This document shows, in pieces, positions 16,736 to 33,006 of a DNA stretch of 36,451 nt (positions are counted from its first letter, which is position 1; each line of letters opens with the position of its first letter). The notes below the pieces were generated by a model, which saw nothing but the letters and a program-made list of their open reading frames with translations, did not search any database and was not told the origin of the DNA. The stretch is from assembly GCA_039030395.1 (NCBI GenBank), contig JBCCEF010000031.1:1-36451 (forward strand), read 5' to 3'. A program made the translations under genes and the position numbers. Source of the DNA: Acidobacteriota bacterium. Its GTDB lineage: Bacteria; Acidobacteriota; Thermoanaerobaculia; Multivoradales; JBCCEF01.

Positions 16736-18112
16736 CTAGAGTTCGCCCAAGCGCGAGTCCCAGCCGGCGAGGCGAGCCCGATAGATCGGATCGTCGAAGC
16801 GTGCCGGGTGGAACGCCGGCGCCCAGGACGGAAGCTCGTCGCCGGTGAGGTGCGCCGCCAGCAGATCCCCGGCCCCCTGAGACGACATGATGCCGAAGCC
16901 CGAGAGGGCACCCACCACCCATACCCCGGGCACCGGCAGAGGTCCGATCAACGGACGGTTGTCCGGCGCTTTGCAGTAGTAGCCGCCGCTGATCTCGGCC
17001 TGCGAGCCCCGCCCGAAGTACCCTTCCAGATCCGGGATCATGCGGGCAACGCCGCGCAGCAGCACCTCGCCGTAGTAGGGATCGAAGGCCGGCGGCCAGG
17101 TCGCCTTTGAGACCGCTTTCGGCGCGTAGGTCCAGAGTAGGAGCAGATGGGCGTCCGCCCCGTCGCCCCGCGGCCGGAAGTGGGCTCCCAGCGGCAGCTC
17201 CCGCAGCAGGTCCGGGCGGTCGGCGAGGGTCTGCCGCTCCTCTTCCGTCCAGGACAAACGCACCGGATCGTTCCAGATCATCAGCGGCGCGTCGCGCGGC
17301 ACCAGACCTTCGGGATCGCGTAGAGCCGCCTTGCCGTGCAGTTCGTTGATCACCGGCAGCTCCAGCCCGAGAAGACGGCCGGCCTCCGGCAGCAGCGGCC
17401 CCGGCGCCAGCACCAAATGCTCCGCCGGCAAGGTGCCACCCTTTTCGAGAACCACCGCCGCCACCGCTCCGGAGGCGCTTTTCTCCACCGCCACCAGCCG
17501 ATCCCGCAACACCGTCACCCCTTGACGTTCGAGATCGGCCAACAGCCAGCGGCCGAGAGCGCGCGAGTCCAGCCAGCCAGCCCGCCGCAAATGCAGCAGG
17601 CCCAACGCGTCCGGGGCGATGAACGGGTAGGCGGCCTTCACCACCGCCGGGTCGGTCACCAGATCGGCGCCGTCGGCGAACCGCCAGCCCTCCGCCGGCG
17701 AAGGTGCGTAATCGCCTTCCTTTCGCCGCAGCGGGCCGGCGCCGAAGTCCGCCACCTGCCGGGCGGTGGATACCATCCCCCGCAGGCGTTCCGCGTCGCC
17801 GGTGGCGAACACATAGCCTCGCCGGCTCATCGCAAAGGCGCCATCGCTGGCCTGGTGAATCGCTTCCAGCAGATCGACGCTGCGGCTGGTCAACCGGACC
17901 ATCGCGGCGTCCATGCCGGGCCACCAGGTGCGGTACGCCTCGGTGCCCTGACTGCTGGTGAGGCCGAGGGGTTCGCCGGCGTCCACCACCACCACCCCGT
18001 CGCGGCCGCGCCGCACCAGATGCCAGGCGAAAGCCACGCCGGCCATGCCGGCGCCGCACACCACCGTCGAGGCGCGGGAGGGAATCTCTCGCTCGAAATT
18101 CATCGTCCGCAT
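16736..18112 (-). CDS. FAD-dependent oxidoreductase, D-amino-acid/sarcosine oxidase (DAO) superfamily
   Basis: This 458-aa protein has an N-terminal dinucleotide-binding motif, VVCGAGMAGVAFAWHL (GxGxxG at residues 20-25), with the ribose-binding acidic residue in VVVDAGE. It also has the substrate-side segment TSSQGTEAYRTWWPG and the DAO C-terminal signature YCKAPDNRPLIGPLPVPGVWVVGALSGFG (given here in outline). It likely oxidises an amine or amino acid, but the substrate cannot be assigned. ATG at 18110-18112 has GGAG 4 nt upstream; the ATG at 18101-18103 is an alternative. It is divergent from pyrD (42 nt between starts), so the regulatory region is very short. Confidence 0.85.
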   Translation of the reverse strand: MRTMNFEREIPSRASTVVCGAGMAGVAFAWHLVRRGRDGVVVVDAGEPLGLTSSQGTEAYRTWWPGMDAAMVRLTSRSVDLLEAIHQASDGAFAMSRRGYVFATGDAERLRGMVSTARQVADFGAGPLRRKEGDYAPSPAEGWRFADGADLVTDPAVVKAAYPFIAPDALGLLHLRRAGWLDSRALGRWLLADLERQGVTVLRDRLVAVEKSASGAVAAVVLEKGGTLPAEHLVLAPGPLLPEAGRLLGLELPVINELHGKAALRDPEGLVPRDAPLMIWNDPVRLSWTEEERQTLADRPDLLRELPLGAHFRPRGDGADAHLLLLWTYAPKAVSKATWPPAFDPYYGEVLLRGVARMIPDLEGYFGRGSQAEISGGYYCKAPDNRPLIGPLPVPGVWVVGALSGFGIMSSQGAGDLLAAHLTGDELPSWAPAFHPARFDDPIYRARLAGWDSRLGEL

Positions 18113-18133
18113 GGTACTCCGACGACGGTCGGC

Positions 18134-18145
18134 GGCGGTAGACTC
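18134..18145 (+). promoter_or_regulatory. -10-like box GGCGGTAGACTC for pyrD, near-leaderless
   Basis: TAGACT (18139-18144) ends 10 nt before the GTG start of pyrD and no Shine-Dalgarno intervenes. The 12-mer is identical to the one before the photolyase gene. No convincing -35 hexamer is visible 17 nt upstream. Confidence 0.48.
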
Positions 18146-18154
18146 ATCGCCGTC

Positions 18155-19213
18155 GTGCTCTATCGCCTCGCCCGCCCCTTTCTGTTCAGCCTCGATGCCG
18201 AACGCGCCCACGGCGCCGGCAAATTCGCCCTGCAGATCGCCCGCTGGGCCCCCGGCCTTGCCTGGCGCAACGGCAACGCGCCCTCCGAACGCCTGGCGCT
18301 CGATCTGTTCAGCCGCACCTTTGCCGGCCCCATTGGCCTGGCCGCCGGATTCGACAAGGACGCCGAGGTCGCCCACTTGATGCCGATGCTGGGCTTCGGA
18401 TTTGTCGAAGTGGGCACCGTCACGCCGCAGCCTCAACAGGGCAACCCCCGGCCGCGCATCTTCCGGCACCCGGAAGAGAAAAGCCTTCAGAACCGTCTGG
18501 GATTCAATAATGCTGGCCTGGCGGCTCTCGAAGGGCGCCTCGACGAGCTGGGGCCGCTGCCGATACCCCTGGGCATCAATATCGGCAAGAACAAGGACAC
18601 GCCGGCGGACCAATCGCTCGACGACTACCGGCGGCTCCTCGCAGCCTTCGGCCAGCGCTGCGACTACCTGGTGGTCAACGTGTCCTCCCCCAATACGCCG
18701 GGCCTGCGGGATCTTCAAACGGAGGAGTTCCTGCGGCCGCTCTTCGAGAGCGCCCGAGAATTCACCGATCGGCCGGTGCTGGTCAAGATCGCGCCGGATA
18801 TGGAGCCGGCCCGGGCGGTAGACCTGTGCGCCGCCGCCGTCGAAGCCGGCGCCGCCGGCGTGGTGGCGACCAACACCACCGCGGACCTCGACCGGGTGCC
18901 GGAGCCGGTCCCCGGCGGCGGAGGCCTCTCCGGCCGGGTGCTGACGGAGCTCTCCTTCGAAATGTTCGAGGCGCTGGCGAAGGAACTCTTCGGCAAGGCG
19001 ACGCTGATCAGCGTCGGCGGCATCGGCAGCGGCCGCGAAGCCTACCGCCGCATCCGCGCCGGCGCCTCGCTGGTACAGCTCTATACGGCGCTGGTGTTCA
19101 AGGGCCCGGACCTACTCGGCCGCATGCACCGGGAATTGGAAGAGTGCCTGGACGAAGACGGATTCGAGAACCTCACTGAGGTCATCGGCGCGGACAGAAA
19201 TCCTTCCAAGTAG
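18155..19213 (+). CDS. pyrD: Class 2 (quinone-dependent) dihydroorotate dehydrogenase
   Basis: This 352-aa FMN enzyme oxidises dihydroorotate to orotate in pyrimidine synthesis and passes electrons to membrane quinone. The N-terminus LYRLARPFLFSLDAERAHG is the usual class 2 membrane-associating helix. Further motifs are GLAAGFDKDAE (61-71), the FMN/substrate segment NRLGFNNAG, the catalytic-serine loop NVSSPNTPGLRDLQ (about Ser177/178), VATNTT, and the phosphate-binding SVGGIGSG (286-293). GTG at 18155 is chosen because it places the conserved LYRLARP at the very start; the open frame continues far upstream only by chance, antisense to the oxidoreductase. It converges on the TonB-receptor gene. 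Confidence 0.96.
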   Translation: MLYRLARPFLFSLDAERAHGAGKFALQIARWAPGLAWRNGNAPSERLALDLFSRTFAGPIGLAAGFDKDAEVAHLMPMLGFGFVEVGTVTPQPQQGNPRPRIFRHPEEKSLQNRLGFNNAGLAALEGRLDELGPLPIPLGINIGKNKDTPADQSLDDYRRLLAAFGQRCDYLVVNVSSPNTPGLRDLQTEEFLRPLFESAREFTDRPVLVKIAPDMEPARAVDLCAAAVEAGAAGVVATNTTADLDRVPEPVPGGGGLSGRVLTELSFEMFEALAKELFGKATLISVGGIGSGREAYRRIRAGASLVQLYTALVFKGPDLLGRMHRELEECLDEDGFENLTEVIGADRNPSK

Positions 19214-19275
19214 AACTCAATACGCAAGACTCGAAGCAAGACTGCGGTCCCAGAGTGTGAGCGGTTTGCTAGAAA

Positions 19276-19391
19276 GCAAACTGCGTCCGAGCCCGAAGGG
19301 CTCGGCGGCGACGGACGTCGCCGCCGAGCCAGGGGTGAGCGGCCAATCACCGCGCTTCTCGGCCGCGAGGGGGGCGCAGCCCCCCTAGAAA
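19276..19391 (-). repeat. Dispersed palindrome-rich intergenic repeat, copy B (inverted relative to A)
   Basis: On the minus strand this repeats copy A block by block: TTTCTAGGGGGGC, the GGGGGGC/GCCCCCC hairpin (19369-19385), TCGC, GATTGG, CTCACCCC, CGCCGCCGAGCCC, GGGCTCGG. Copy B adds a perfect 14-bp palindrome with a 4-nt loop at 19299-19330. That palindrome shares its GGCTCGG arm with a second hairpin at 19287-19305, so the two folds exclude each other. A further hairpin (19261-19284, GCGGTTTGCT with AGCAAACTGC) flanks it. It lies between convergent pyrD and the TonB-receptor gene and may serve there as a bidirectional transcription stop. Confidence 0.8.
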
Positions 19392-19449
19392 CAGGCAGCT
19401 AGCGGCAATTGAGAAAGGCCGCGCAGCGGGCTTTATCGATAATCGCCAG

Positions 19450-19494
19450 CGAAAGGAAGGAGGGAGGAGCCGTTGTTGGGGGCCGGCTCCTCCC
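19450..19494 (-). terminator. Intrinsic terminator after the TonB-dependent receptor
   Basis: An 11-bp stem, GGGAGGAGCCG with CGGCTCCTCCC (19462-19472 with 19484-19494), is followed on the minus strand by the pyrimidine-rich tail TCCTTCCTTTCG. It begins 17 nt after the receptor stop codon. Confidence 0.65.
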
Positions 19495-19511
19495 CAGGGG
19501 GTGGGAAAGGA

Positions 19512-22481
19512 CTACCAGCTAAGCTTTACGCCCAGCCGGAGGGTCCGGGGAGCTTGAAACTGCGTCGCCTGGCCGAACTGCGGATTGCCGTTCGGGCAGG
19601 ACGTGTTGGGGCCCGTGCCGGGGCCGCCGCAGTCGGGCGGAGTCGGCGTCTGGGTGAGAGGAGCGAAGGTCCAGTCCTCGTCCACCTGCGTCGCCTCCTG
19701 CTGATCCGTCACGTTGAACACGTCACCCACCAGCTTGAGGTCCAATCCGCTCGACAAAGTGATCGGATACTCCACGTGGAGGTCCAGGTTCCACACGTCC
19801 GGGGTGGTACCGAAGCTGCCGCGTGGCGTCACGAACCGCTCGCTATTGCCGTACACCGGATGGGCGCCGAGCTGACTGATCGGCGTGCCGGACAACCACT
19901 GGCCGTAGAAGCCGGTGATCAGCTTGAAAGGCCACAGGTACGAGCCGTAGAGTTTGACCTGGTGCTCGCGATCGTTGGGCAGCGGGCCGAAGGCGCCGTT
20001 CAACAGCTCCGGTAGGTCGTAGACCGAGGTGATGTTCGGGTCGAGTTGCCCGTTGTCCTGCCGGAACAACCCACCGTAGTTGCCCTCGTTCTTCGAGTGC
20101 ACATAGCTGCCGAAGAGCTGCCAGTTGTCGGCGAAGCGCCGGTTGACGGTCAACTCATAGGCCTCGTAGTCGCGCACCGGCTCCGGGAAGGTGACGGCCG
20201 CCGGCAGCGGCACACCGGTCACCGGGTTCGCCGTGACGACGCCACCGGGGTTGGTGATGAAGTAGGTCTGACCGCCGTCGACGGAGATGTCCTCGACGAC
20301 GTTCTCGATCTCCCGCTGGGTGGCCTTGACGCCGACCGCGACGTTCGGCATCAGCTCGTACTCGAAGCCCACCAGGGCCTCGACGGTGTACATCGGCTCG
20401 ATGCCCGGGTCCACCCGCGTACCGCCGCCGAGCTGGTAGGTGTAGGTCCAGGTGCCCGGATTCTGGGCGTTCGGCAGCGAACCGTCCGTCGGGTAAGCGA
20501 AGTAATACAGGTTGAATTGCTCGTTGCCGAAGGCACGGGTGTTGATGTCGAGCGGTACCGACTCGTAAAACTGTCCGTAGTGACCATAGAGCTTCGAGCG
20601 GCCGTTCTTCGCCACGTCCCAGGTGAAGCCGACGCGCGGCGCGATCATGTCGCCGTGGGAGAAGTCGAGTTCCTGGCTTTGGTTGACGTCCGACAGGTCG
20701 CCCTTCGAATTGAAGGCGTCGGACCGCACACCGAGATTGAGCGAGAAGTAGTCCGACAGGCGCACCCGGTCCTGGAAGTAGAAGGACTGCTCGTCGGTCT
20801 CGCCCTCGGAGTCTTGGTCGTACTCGAACAGGATGGCGGTGGTGTTGAACAACAACCAACGCTGGCCGGCGAGGCCACCCGGATCGTAGACGAAGCCGGT
20901 GGAATCCGCCGCCGGACCGTCCACCGCGCCGGGATAGTGAGCGTGGTCGGTGTACTCGACCCGGCGGGCGCTGGCGCCCACCTTGATCTCGTGGTCCACC
21001 CCAAGGGTCTCACCGAACCAGGTCAGGGAGCCTCGCGCCTCGTCGCGCAGGCTGTCGCCGCTCTCCTGATGGAAGGTGCCGCCGACGCAGCCGGGGTTGA
21101 AGACGAAGGTCGAGAAATTGTTGGCGTCGATCGGCGACAGGTCGCCGGCGCAGCCCTGCTGCTGGGCGAAACCGAGCCGGCCAAAGTTGCGCACCTCGTA
21201 GAAGGGCTGATCGGTCAACGGGGTCTGGCGGAAGGTCTGGTCGAAGCGCCCGATGCTCGCCTCGCTGAACAGGCTACCGCTCAGGCTACCGCTGTAGGAC
21301 AAGCCGAGGGTCTCGGCCCCCAGGTCACGGCTGTCGCCGACGGTGCCGAAGCTGTTGCGTACCAGGTCGTCCTCGCGCTCCCGCGGGTCACCGAAGGCCG
21401 AGAAGACGAACTGATGGCTCGGATTGAGCTGCCAGGTGAGCTTGCCGGCATAGAACAGCGCATCCTCGGACTCGGTGTTGCGGGTACCGGTACGGGTGGT
21501 GTACTCAGTCTCCTTGGTACTCGGGTTCAGGGCCACGAAGTACCACAGCTTGTCTTCGATCAGCTTGCCGCCGACGGAGGCGCCGAAGTCGTACTCGGTA
21601 AAGCCTAGGTTCTGGCCGAACTCATTGATCGGTTTGGCCTCGGCCTGCAGGCTGTCGTCGTTGTAGTAGCCGAACACGTCGCCCTGCAGCTCGTTGCCGC
21701 CGGACTTGGTGATGACGTTCAGCACACCGCCCAGGGCGCCGCTGTGCTCCGCCTCGTAGCCGCCGGTCTTGACCTGCACCTCTTTGATGAACTCGAAAGG
21801 CACCGCCGAGCCGGAAGTACCGAAAGCCGGGTTGGTGCTATCCAGGCCATCCACCACGTAGCGGTTCTCGGCCACCGAGGCGCCGCCGATGGAGGGGTTG
21901 TCGTCGCCAAGCTGGCCGCCGGCGCCGGTGGTCACGCCCGGGGCGGCAAAGGCAAGGCCCTGGTAGGTGCGGGTGACGGGAAGCTCCTTGAACAGTTTCT
22001 CGCCGAAGTTGGCGCCGCCGGTGGTGGTGGTCACATCCACGACCGGCGCGACATCGCTTACCGTGATGATGTCTCCGAAGTCGGCCGGGCGCATCTGGAA
22101 CTCGAGGGTCACGGTGCGATCGAGGCCGACCTGGACGCCCCCTTGCTCCAAAGTGGCAAAGCCCTGATAGCCGGCGCTCACGCGGTAAGTCCCCGGCGGC
22201 AGGCCAACGAAGCGGAAGCTGCCGTCCGCCCCGGCGACCACCTCGCGATCGCCCTGCAAGCTGTCGCTGGTGGCGGTCACCGTCACGCCGCCGAGGGGGT
22301 TGCCGTTTTCGAGTACGGCGCGGCCTTCGATGCGGCCGGTGGTTTGGCCCAAGGCCGGCAGGGCCAAGGTCATGGCGAGGACGGTGATGGCGAGGCAGCG
22401 CGCGGCGCCTCGCCATGTAAAGGTGCCGTGAGAACTGAGGAGGCTTCGTAGAGTCCTACGGTTACTGAGGTGTGATCCCAT
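19512..22481 (-). CDS. TonB-dependent outer-membrane receptor, Oar-like, with carboxypeptidase-regulatory-like domain
   Basis: This is a 989-aa protein. The ATG at 22479-22481 is preceded by AAAGGA; about 39 in-frame codons further upstream look non-coding. A long signal peptide (hydrophobic core CLAITVLAMTLALPALG, cleavage before QTTG) leads into a beta-sandwich domain (about 46-130, GRIEGRAVLENGNPLGGVTV to VTLEFQM). The plug domain follows (ITVSDVAPVVDV, DNPSIGGASVAENRYVVDG, GGVLNVITKSGGN), then a large beta-barrel that ends in the outer-membrane aromatic terminus LGVKLSW. It probably imports a bulky ligand such as a glycan or peptide with TonB energy, but no substrate-specific partner (SusD, peptidase) is adjacent. 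Cysteine pairs occur in extracellular loops (QQQGCAGD and NPGCVGG). A terminator follows it. Confidence 0.92.
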   Translation of the reverse strand: MGSHLSNRRTLRSLLSSHGTFTWRGAARCLAITVLAMTLALPALGQTTGRIEGRAVLENGNPLGGVTVTATSDSLQGDREVVAGADGSFRFVGLPPGTYRVSAGYQGFATLEQGGVQVGLDRTVTLEFQMRPADFGDIITVSDVAPVVDVTTTTGGANFGEKLFKELPVTRTYQGLAFAAPGVTTGAGGQLGDDNPSIGGASVAENRYVVDGLDSTNPAFGTSGSAVPFEFIKEVQVKTGGYEAEHSGALGGVLNVITKSGGNELQGDVFGYYNDDSLQAEAKPINEFGQNLGFTEYDFGASVGGKLIEDKLWYFVALNPSTKETEYTTRTGTRNTESEDALFYAGKLTWQLNPSHQFVFSAFGDPREREDDLVRNSFGTVGDSRDLGAETLGLSYSGSLSGSLFSEASIGRFDQTFRQTPLTDQPFYEVRNFGRLGFAQQQGCAGDLSPIDANNFSTFVFNPGCVGGTFHQESGDSLRDEARGSLTWFGETLGVDHEIKVGASARRVEYTDHAHYPGAVDGPAADSTGFVYDPGGLAGQRWLLFNTTAILFEYDQDSEGETDEQSFYFQDRVRLSDYFSLNLGVRSDAFNSKGDLSDVNQSQELDFSHGDMIAPRVGFTWDVAKNGRSKLYGHYGQFYESVPLDINTRAFGNEQFNLYYFAYPTDGSLPNAQNPGTWTYTYQLGGGTRVDPGIEPMYTVEALVGFEYELMPNVAVGVKATQREIENVVEDISVDGGQTYFITNPGGVVTANPVTGVPLPAAVTFPEPVRDYEAYELTVNRRFADNWQLFGSYVHSKNEGNYGGLFRQDNGQLDPNITSVYDLPELLNGAFGPLPNDREHQVKLYGSYLWPFKLITGFYGQWLSGTPISQLGAHPVYGNSERFVTPRGSFGTTPDVWNLDLHVEYPITLSSGLDLKLVGDVFNVTDQQEATQVDEDWTFAPLTQTPTPPDCGGPGTGPNTSCPNGNPQFGQATQFQAPRTLRLGVKLSW

Positions 22482-22750
22482 CGTTCGATCCTTTCGTGAT
22501 GTGCATTCCGTGGATCGATGACGAGTACGCCTCAGCACCGACCCTGATGTGCCGGAAGTCCGAAGAACTCGACCGCTGTTGTCCTGAGGCGCTGTCACCT
22601 CATTCGTGAGAGAGGCCCTGAGCGGGAATCCCGCTGAGGGCTACCGGGTCGAGCTCTTCGGAACGATTCCGGTGGATCCAACTGCCCAAGGGAGGGAGCA
22701 AGGCCGGTGCCATGGTCCCCGGTAACCGCACCCATAGAAACTAAACCACT
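22482..22750 (-). other. Long structured leader upstream of the TonB-receptor gene
   Basis: About 270 nt without a convincing gene. A strong hairpin at 22615-22641 pairs GCCCT-G-AGCGGG with CCCGCT-G-AGGGC (11 pairs, one G-G mismatch, loop AAT). Further short complementarities (ACCGG/CCGGT near 22653-22675, TGAGG/CCTCA near 22584-22602) suggest more folding. No cobalamin, SAM, TPP or c-di-GMP riboswitch consensus was recognised. No clear promoter could be placed. Confidence 0.35.
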
Positions 22751-23151
22751 GATTGGAAAGGATTTACCCGCAAACTGATCGCGCCATCGGGAGCCCAGAA
22801 GGGAGGCTCGGAAACGCGGACCCGGGTCCGCCGATGTGGATCCTCTGCAATGGATTGGATCGCAAGGGTTGGGAGGGAAGCCGCCACTCGCCGCGCAGAG
22901 TCGACCTATATTTCGCGATGAAGAATCTACTGCCAAAAGGCCTGCGACCTAGCAAGGGAAGTGCCAAGGATCGATACACCCTCCCAGAGGCCCAGAGACA
23001 AAGAAGCTTCTCCACTCTTCCTGCCGCAGCTCGAAGGGCAGAGATTCAGCGGATTGAAGCGCACCTCACCGATCATTCAAAAGAGTGAAGGCGAACGCTC
23101 TATTTCAATATTCAATGACACCCGAGTGGAGGGGGCTGGCACGAATCTGGT
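22751..23151. other. Intergenic region of lower GC, no convincing gene
   Basis: Base composition here is visibly less GC-rich than in the neighbouring genes. A plus-strand frame (ATG 22918 to 23088, 56 codons, MKNLLPKGLRPSKGSAK...) lacks a Shine-Dalgarno, and its codon third positions are not GC-biased as in the real genes. I see no RNA gene or repeat. Confidence 0.4.
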
Positions 23152-23210
23152 AGAGGTTCAAGAATTTGAATGAACCTCTGAGAAGGGCAGAGACCGCCGG
23201 CGGATCTCTG
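23152..23210 (-). terminator. Two consecutive hairpins after the NYN gene
   Basis: On the minus strand, directly after the stop codon, a CAGAGA/TCTCTG hairpin with an inner CCG/CGG (23188-23210) is followed by a 9-bp hairpin AGAGGTTCA/TGAACCTCT (23152-23179). No T run follows, so they may protect the mRNA 3' end or terminate weakly rather than form a standard intrinsic terminator. Confidence 0.35.
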
Positions 23211-23211
23211 A

Positions 23212-24096
23212 CTAGGAGTCTTGGTCTCCCGGTACCGCTTCCTCCGGTTCGCTCCGCAGCTGACCGACGGTTCGCCCGCCGCTCACCAGCTGCAGATCCA
23301 CCGCCTGCCAAGAGCCGCCGTTGTCCCCTTCGCGCAGCTCGAACTCGAAGATCAAATCGCGGCTCGGAAGCTGCTGAAAGCCCACCGTGTCCGGTAGCTG
23401 GGAATCGTGGAAAAAAACACTCGTGTAGGGCGACTCCGGGTGCCGGGTGTCGGTGATCCACAGGCCCGGCGAGACCTTGCGCAGGAAGCGCAGGAAACCG
23501 TATCCCTTGCCGCTGTGGTTGTAGCAGACGCCGCGCACCCGTGACCCGAGTTCGCCCCAGGGCGGCTGGTCGCGCGGTCCGGCGACGGGCACCAGATTGG
23601 GAATGAGGAATCCCGACATGAACAGATCCGCCTCGCGGCGGAGGGCCTGGGATACATTGTTGAAGGCCACCAGCTCCACCCGGCAGCCGCGGTTTTGGAG
23701 GGCCGCCACCACCCGCGCGAAATCGCCGTCGCCGGTCAACAACAGCACCCGGTCGAGGCGATCCGACTGCAGCAGCAGATCCACCGCCATATCGAGATCG
23801 ACGTTGGCCTTGCCGTAGCGGTGACCGGTTTCGTCGGTGTACCACTGCACCCGCTTGCGCACCACTTTGTAGCCGACATCCCGCAGGCTCGACTGGAAAG
23901 CCCCCTGGCCGCGGCGGTAGACGTCGTCGCGCTCGGCCCTCTCCGGATCGAAGCTGACATAGGCATTCAAGCGCACCGCCCGTCCGCCGTCCCGGCAGGC
24001 GTGCTCGCGCAGCACGTCGAACCGCATGCCGTAACCGCCGTTCATGGCGACATTGGCCCCGTCGATGAAGACTCCGACCCGCGTGGTGGCGGCCAT
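23212..24096 (-). CDS. NYN-domain (LabA/DUF88-type) putative ribonuclease fused to a cold-shock-like domain
   Basis: This 294-aa protein has two parts. Residues 5-165 are a NYN/PIN-like nuclease domain with the expected acidic metal-binding residues: Asp12 in VFIDGANV, Asp100/Asp102 in KANVDLDMAVD, and Asp123/Asp125 in LLTGDGDFARVV. Residues about 186-272 resemble a cold-shock/S1-like nucleic-acid-binding fold: RGVCYNHSGKGYGFLRF corresponds to the RNP1 KGFGFI strand and SVFFHDSQL to the VFVHFS strand. It probably binds and cleaves RNA. ATG at 24094-24096 has GGAGAG close upstream. It lies just past the rpoC terminator on the same strand, so it may be expressed by read-through or from its own promoter. 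Confidence 0.85.
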   Translation of the reverse strand: MAATTRVGVFIDGANVAMNGGYGMRFDVLREHACRDGGRAVRLNAYVSFDPERAERDDVYRRGQGAFQSSLRDVGYKVVRKRVQWYTDETGHRYGKANVDLDMAVDLLLQSDRLDRVLLLTGDGDFARVVAALQNRGCRVELVAFNNVSQALRREADLFMSGFLIPNLVPVAGPRDQPPWGELGSRVRGVCYNHSGKGYGFLRFLRKVSPGLWITDTRHPESPYTSVFFHDSQLPDTVGFQQLPSRDLIFEFELREGDNGGSWQAVDLQLVSGGRTVGQLRSEPEEAVPGDQDS

Positions 24097-24129
24097 GCTC
24101 TCTCCTTGGTCGACCGTTTGGACTCAGTA

Positions 24130-24169
24130 CTGCAAGAAATGAAAGGGCGGCCCCGCGAGGCCGCCCTTT
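24130..24169 (-). terminator. Intrinsic terminator of the rpoBC operon
   Basis: A perfect 11-bp stem, AAAGGGCGGCC with GGCCGCCCTTT (24142-24152 with 24159-24169), has a 6-nt loop. On the minus strand it is followed by CATTTCTTGC. It starts 27 nt after the rpoC stop codon. Confidence 0.8.
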
Positions 24170-24195
24170 GAAAACTGATGCTAGGAAGCGAAACC

Positions 24196-28377
<4,182 letters not shown>

Positions 28378-28391
28378 TCTACAGTCCTCCC

Positions 28392-32645
<4,254 letters not shown>

Positions 32646-32703
32646 AGAATTCTGGAAACTCCTCGAAAGCGTGGCGCTTCACTGGACAAGCAATGAACTT
32701 GCC

Positions 32704-32727
32704 AAAAAGCCCCCGCCGCGCGGCAGG
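32704..32727 (-). terminator. Terminator-like hairpin with U5 upstream of rpoB (attenuator candidate)
   Basis: On the minus strand, CCTGCC pairs with GGCGGG (32722-32727 with 32712-32717, one G-U pair) around a GCGC loop and is followed by GGCTTTTTGG (T run 32704-32708). It sits about 60 nt before the rpoB start codon, inside the rplL-rpoB spacer. Partial termination between rplL and rpoB is established in E. coli. Confidence 0.5.
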
Positions 32728-32889
32728 CGGACATGACTCCGCGGATTCTTCGGCTCAGCCGACCTTCCGGTACTCATCGGGAAAACCACCGGCCGCAGTG
32801 GGTGGTCTTCCGAGCCCCGGGAGGAAACTGGAACTAGGCGCAAATCTGGCAGATGTAGGCCCGGGCTGACCTTCGCCAGCAGACGCATA

Positions 32890-32934
32890 GGGTGCTGCAC
32901 CCATCGGAAGCGATTCCAATGGGCCGCAGCACCC
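32890..32934 (-). other. Long stem-loop in the rplL-rpoB spacer
   Basis: GGGTGCTG (32890-32897) pairs with CAGCACCC (32927-32934). Beyond a small internal loop, CCCAT/ATGGG and GGAA/TTCC continue the stem to a GCGA loop (32910-32913). This 45-nt structure begins about 70 nt after the rplL stop codon. RNase III processing or attenuation of rpoB are the likely roles by analogy with other bacteria. Confidence 0.6.
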
Positions 32935-33006
32935 ACTCGCGATGGCCGAGAAGGCCGGGCCGTGCAGGCTGCCGGACACCTTAGGGCTCCGGCGCCTCGA
33001 TCCGCG

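Noticed and set aside
17336-18154. Possible N-terminal extension of PyrD by 273 codons
   Set aside because: The extension is antisense to the FAD oxidoreductase. The conserved class 2 N-terminus begins exactly at the GTG at 18155.
22482-22750. Cobalamin or other known riboswitch before the TonB receptor
   Set aside because: No B12 box or other known riboswitch core was found on reading the minus strand.
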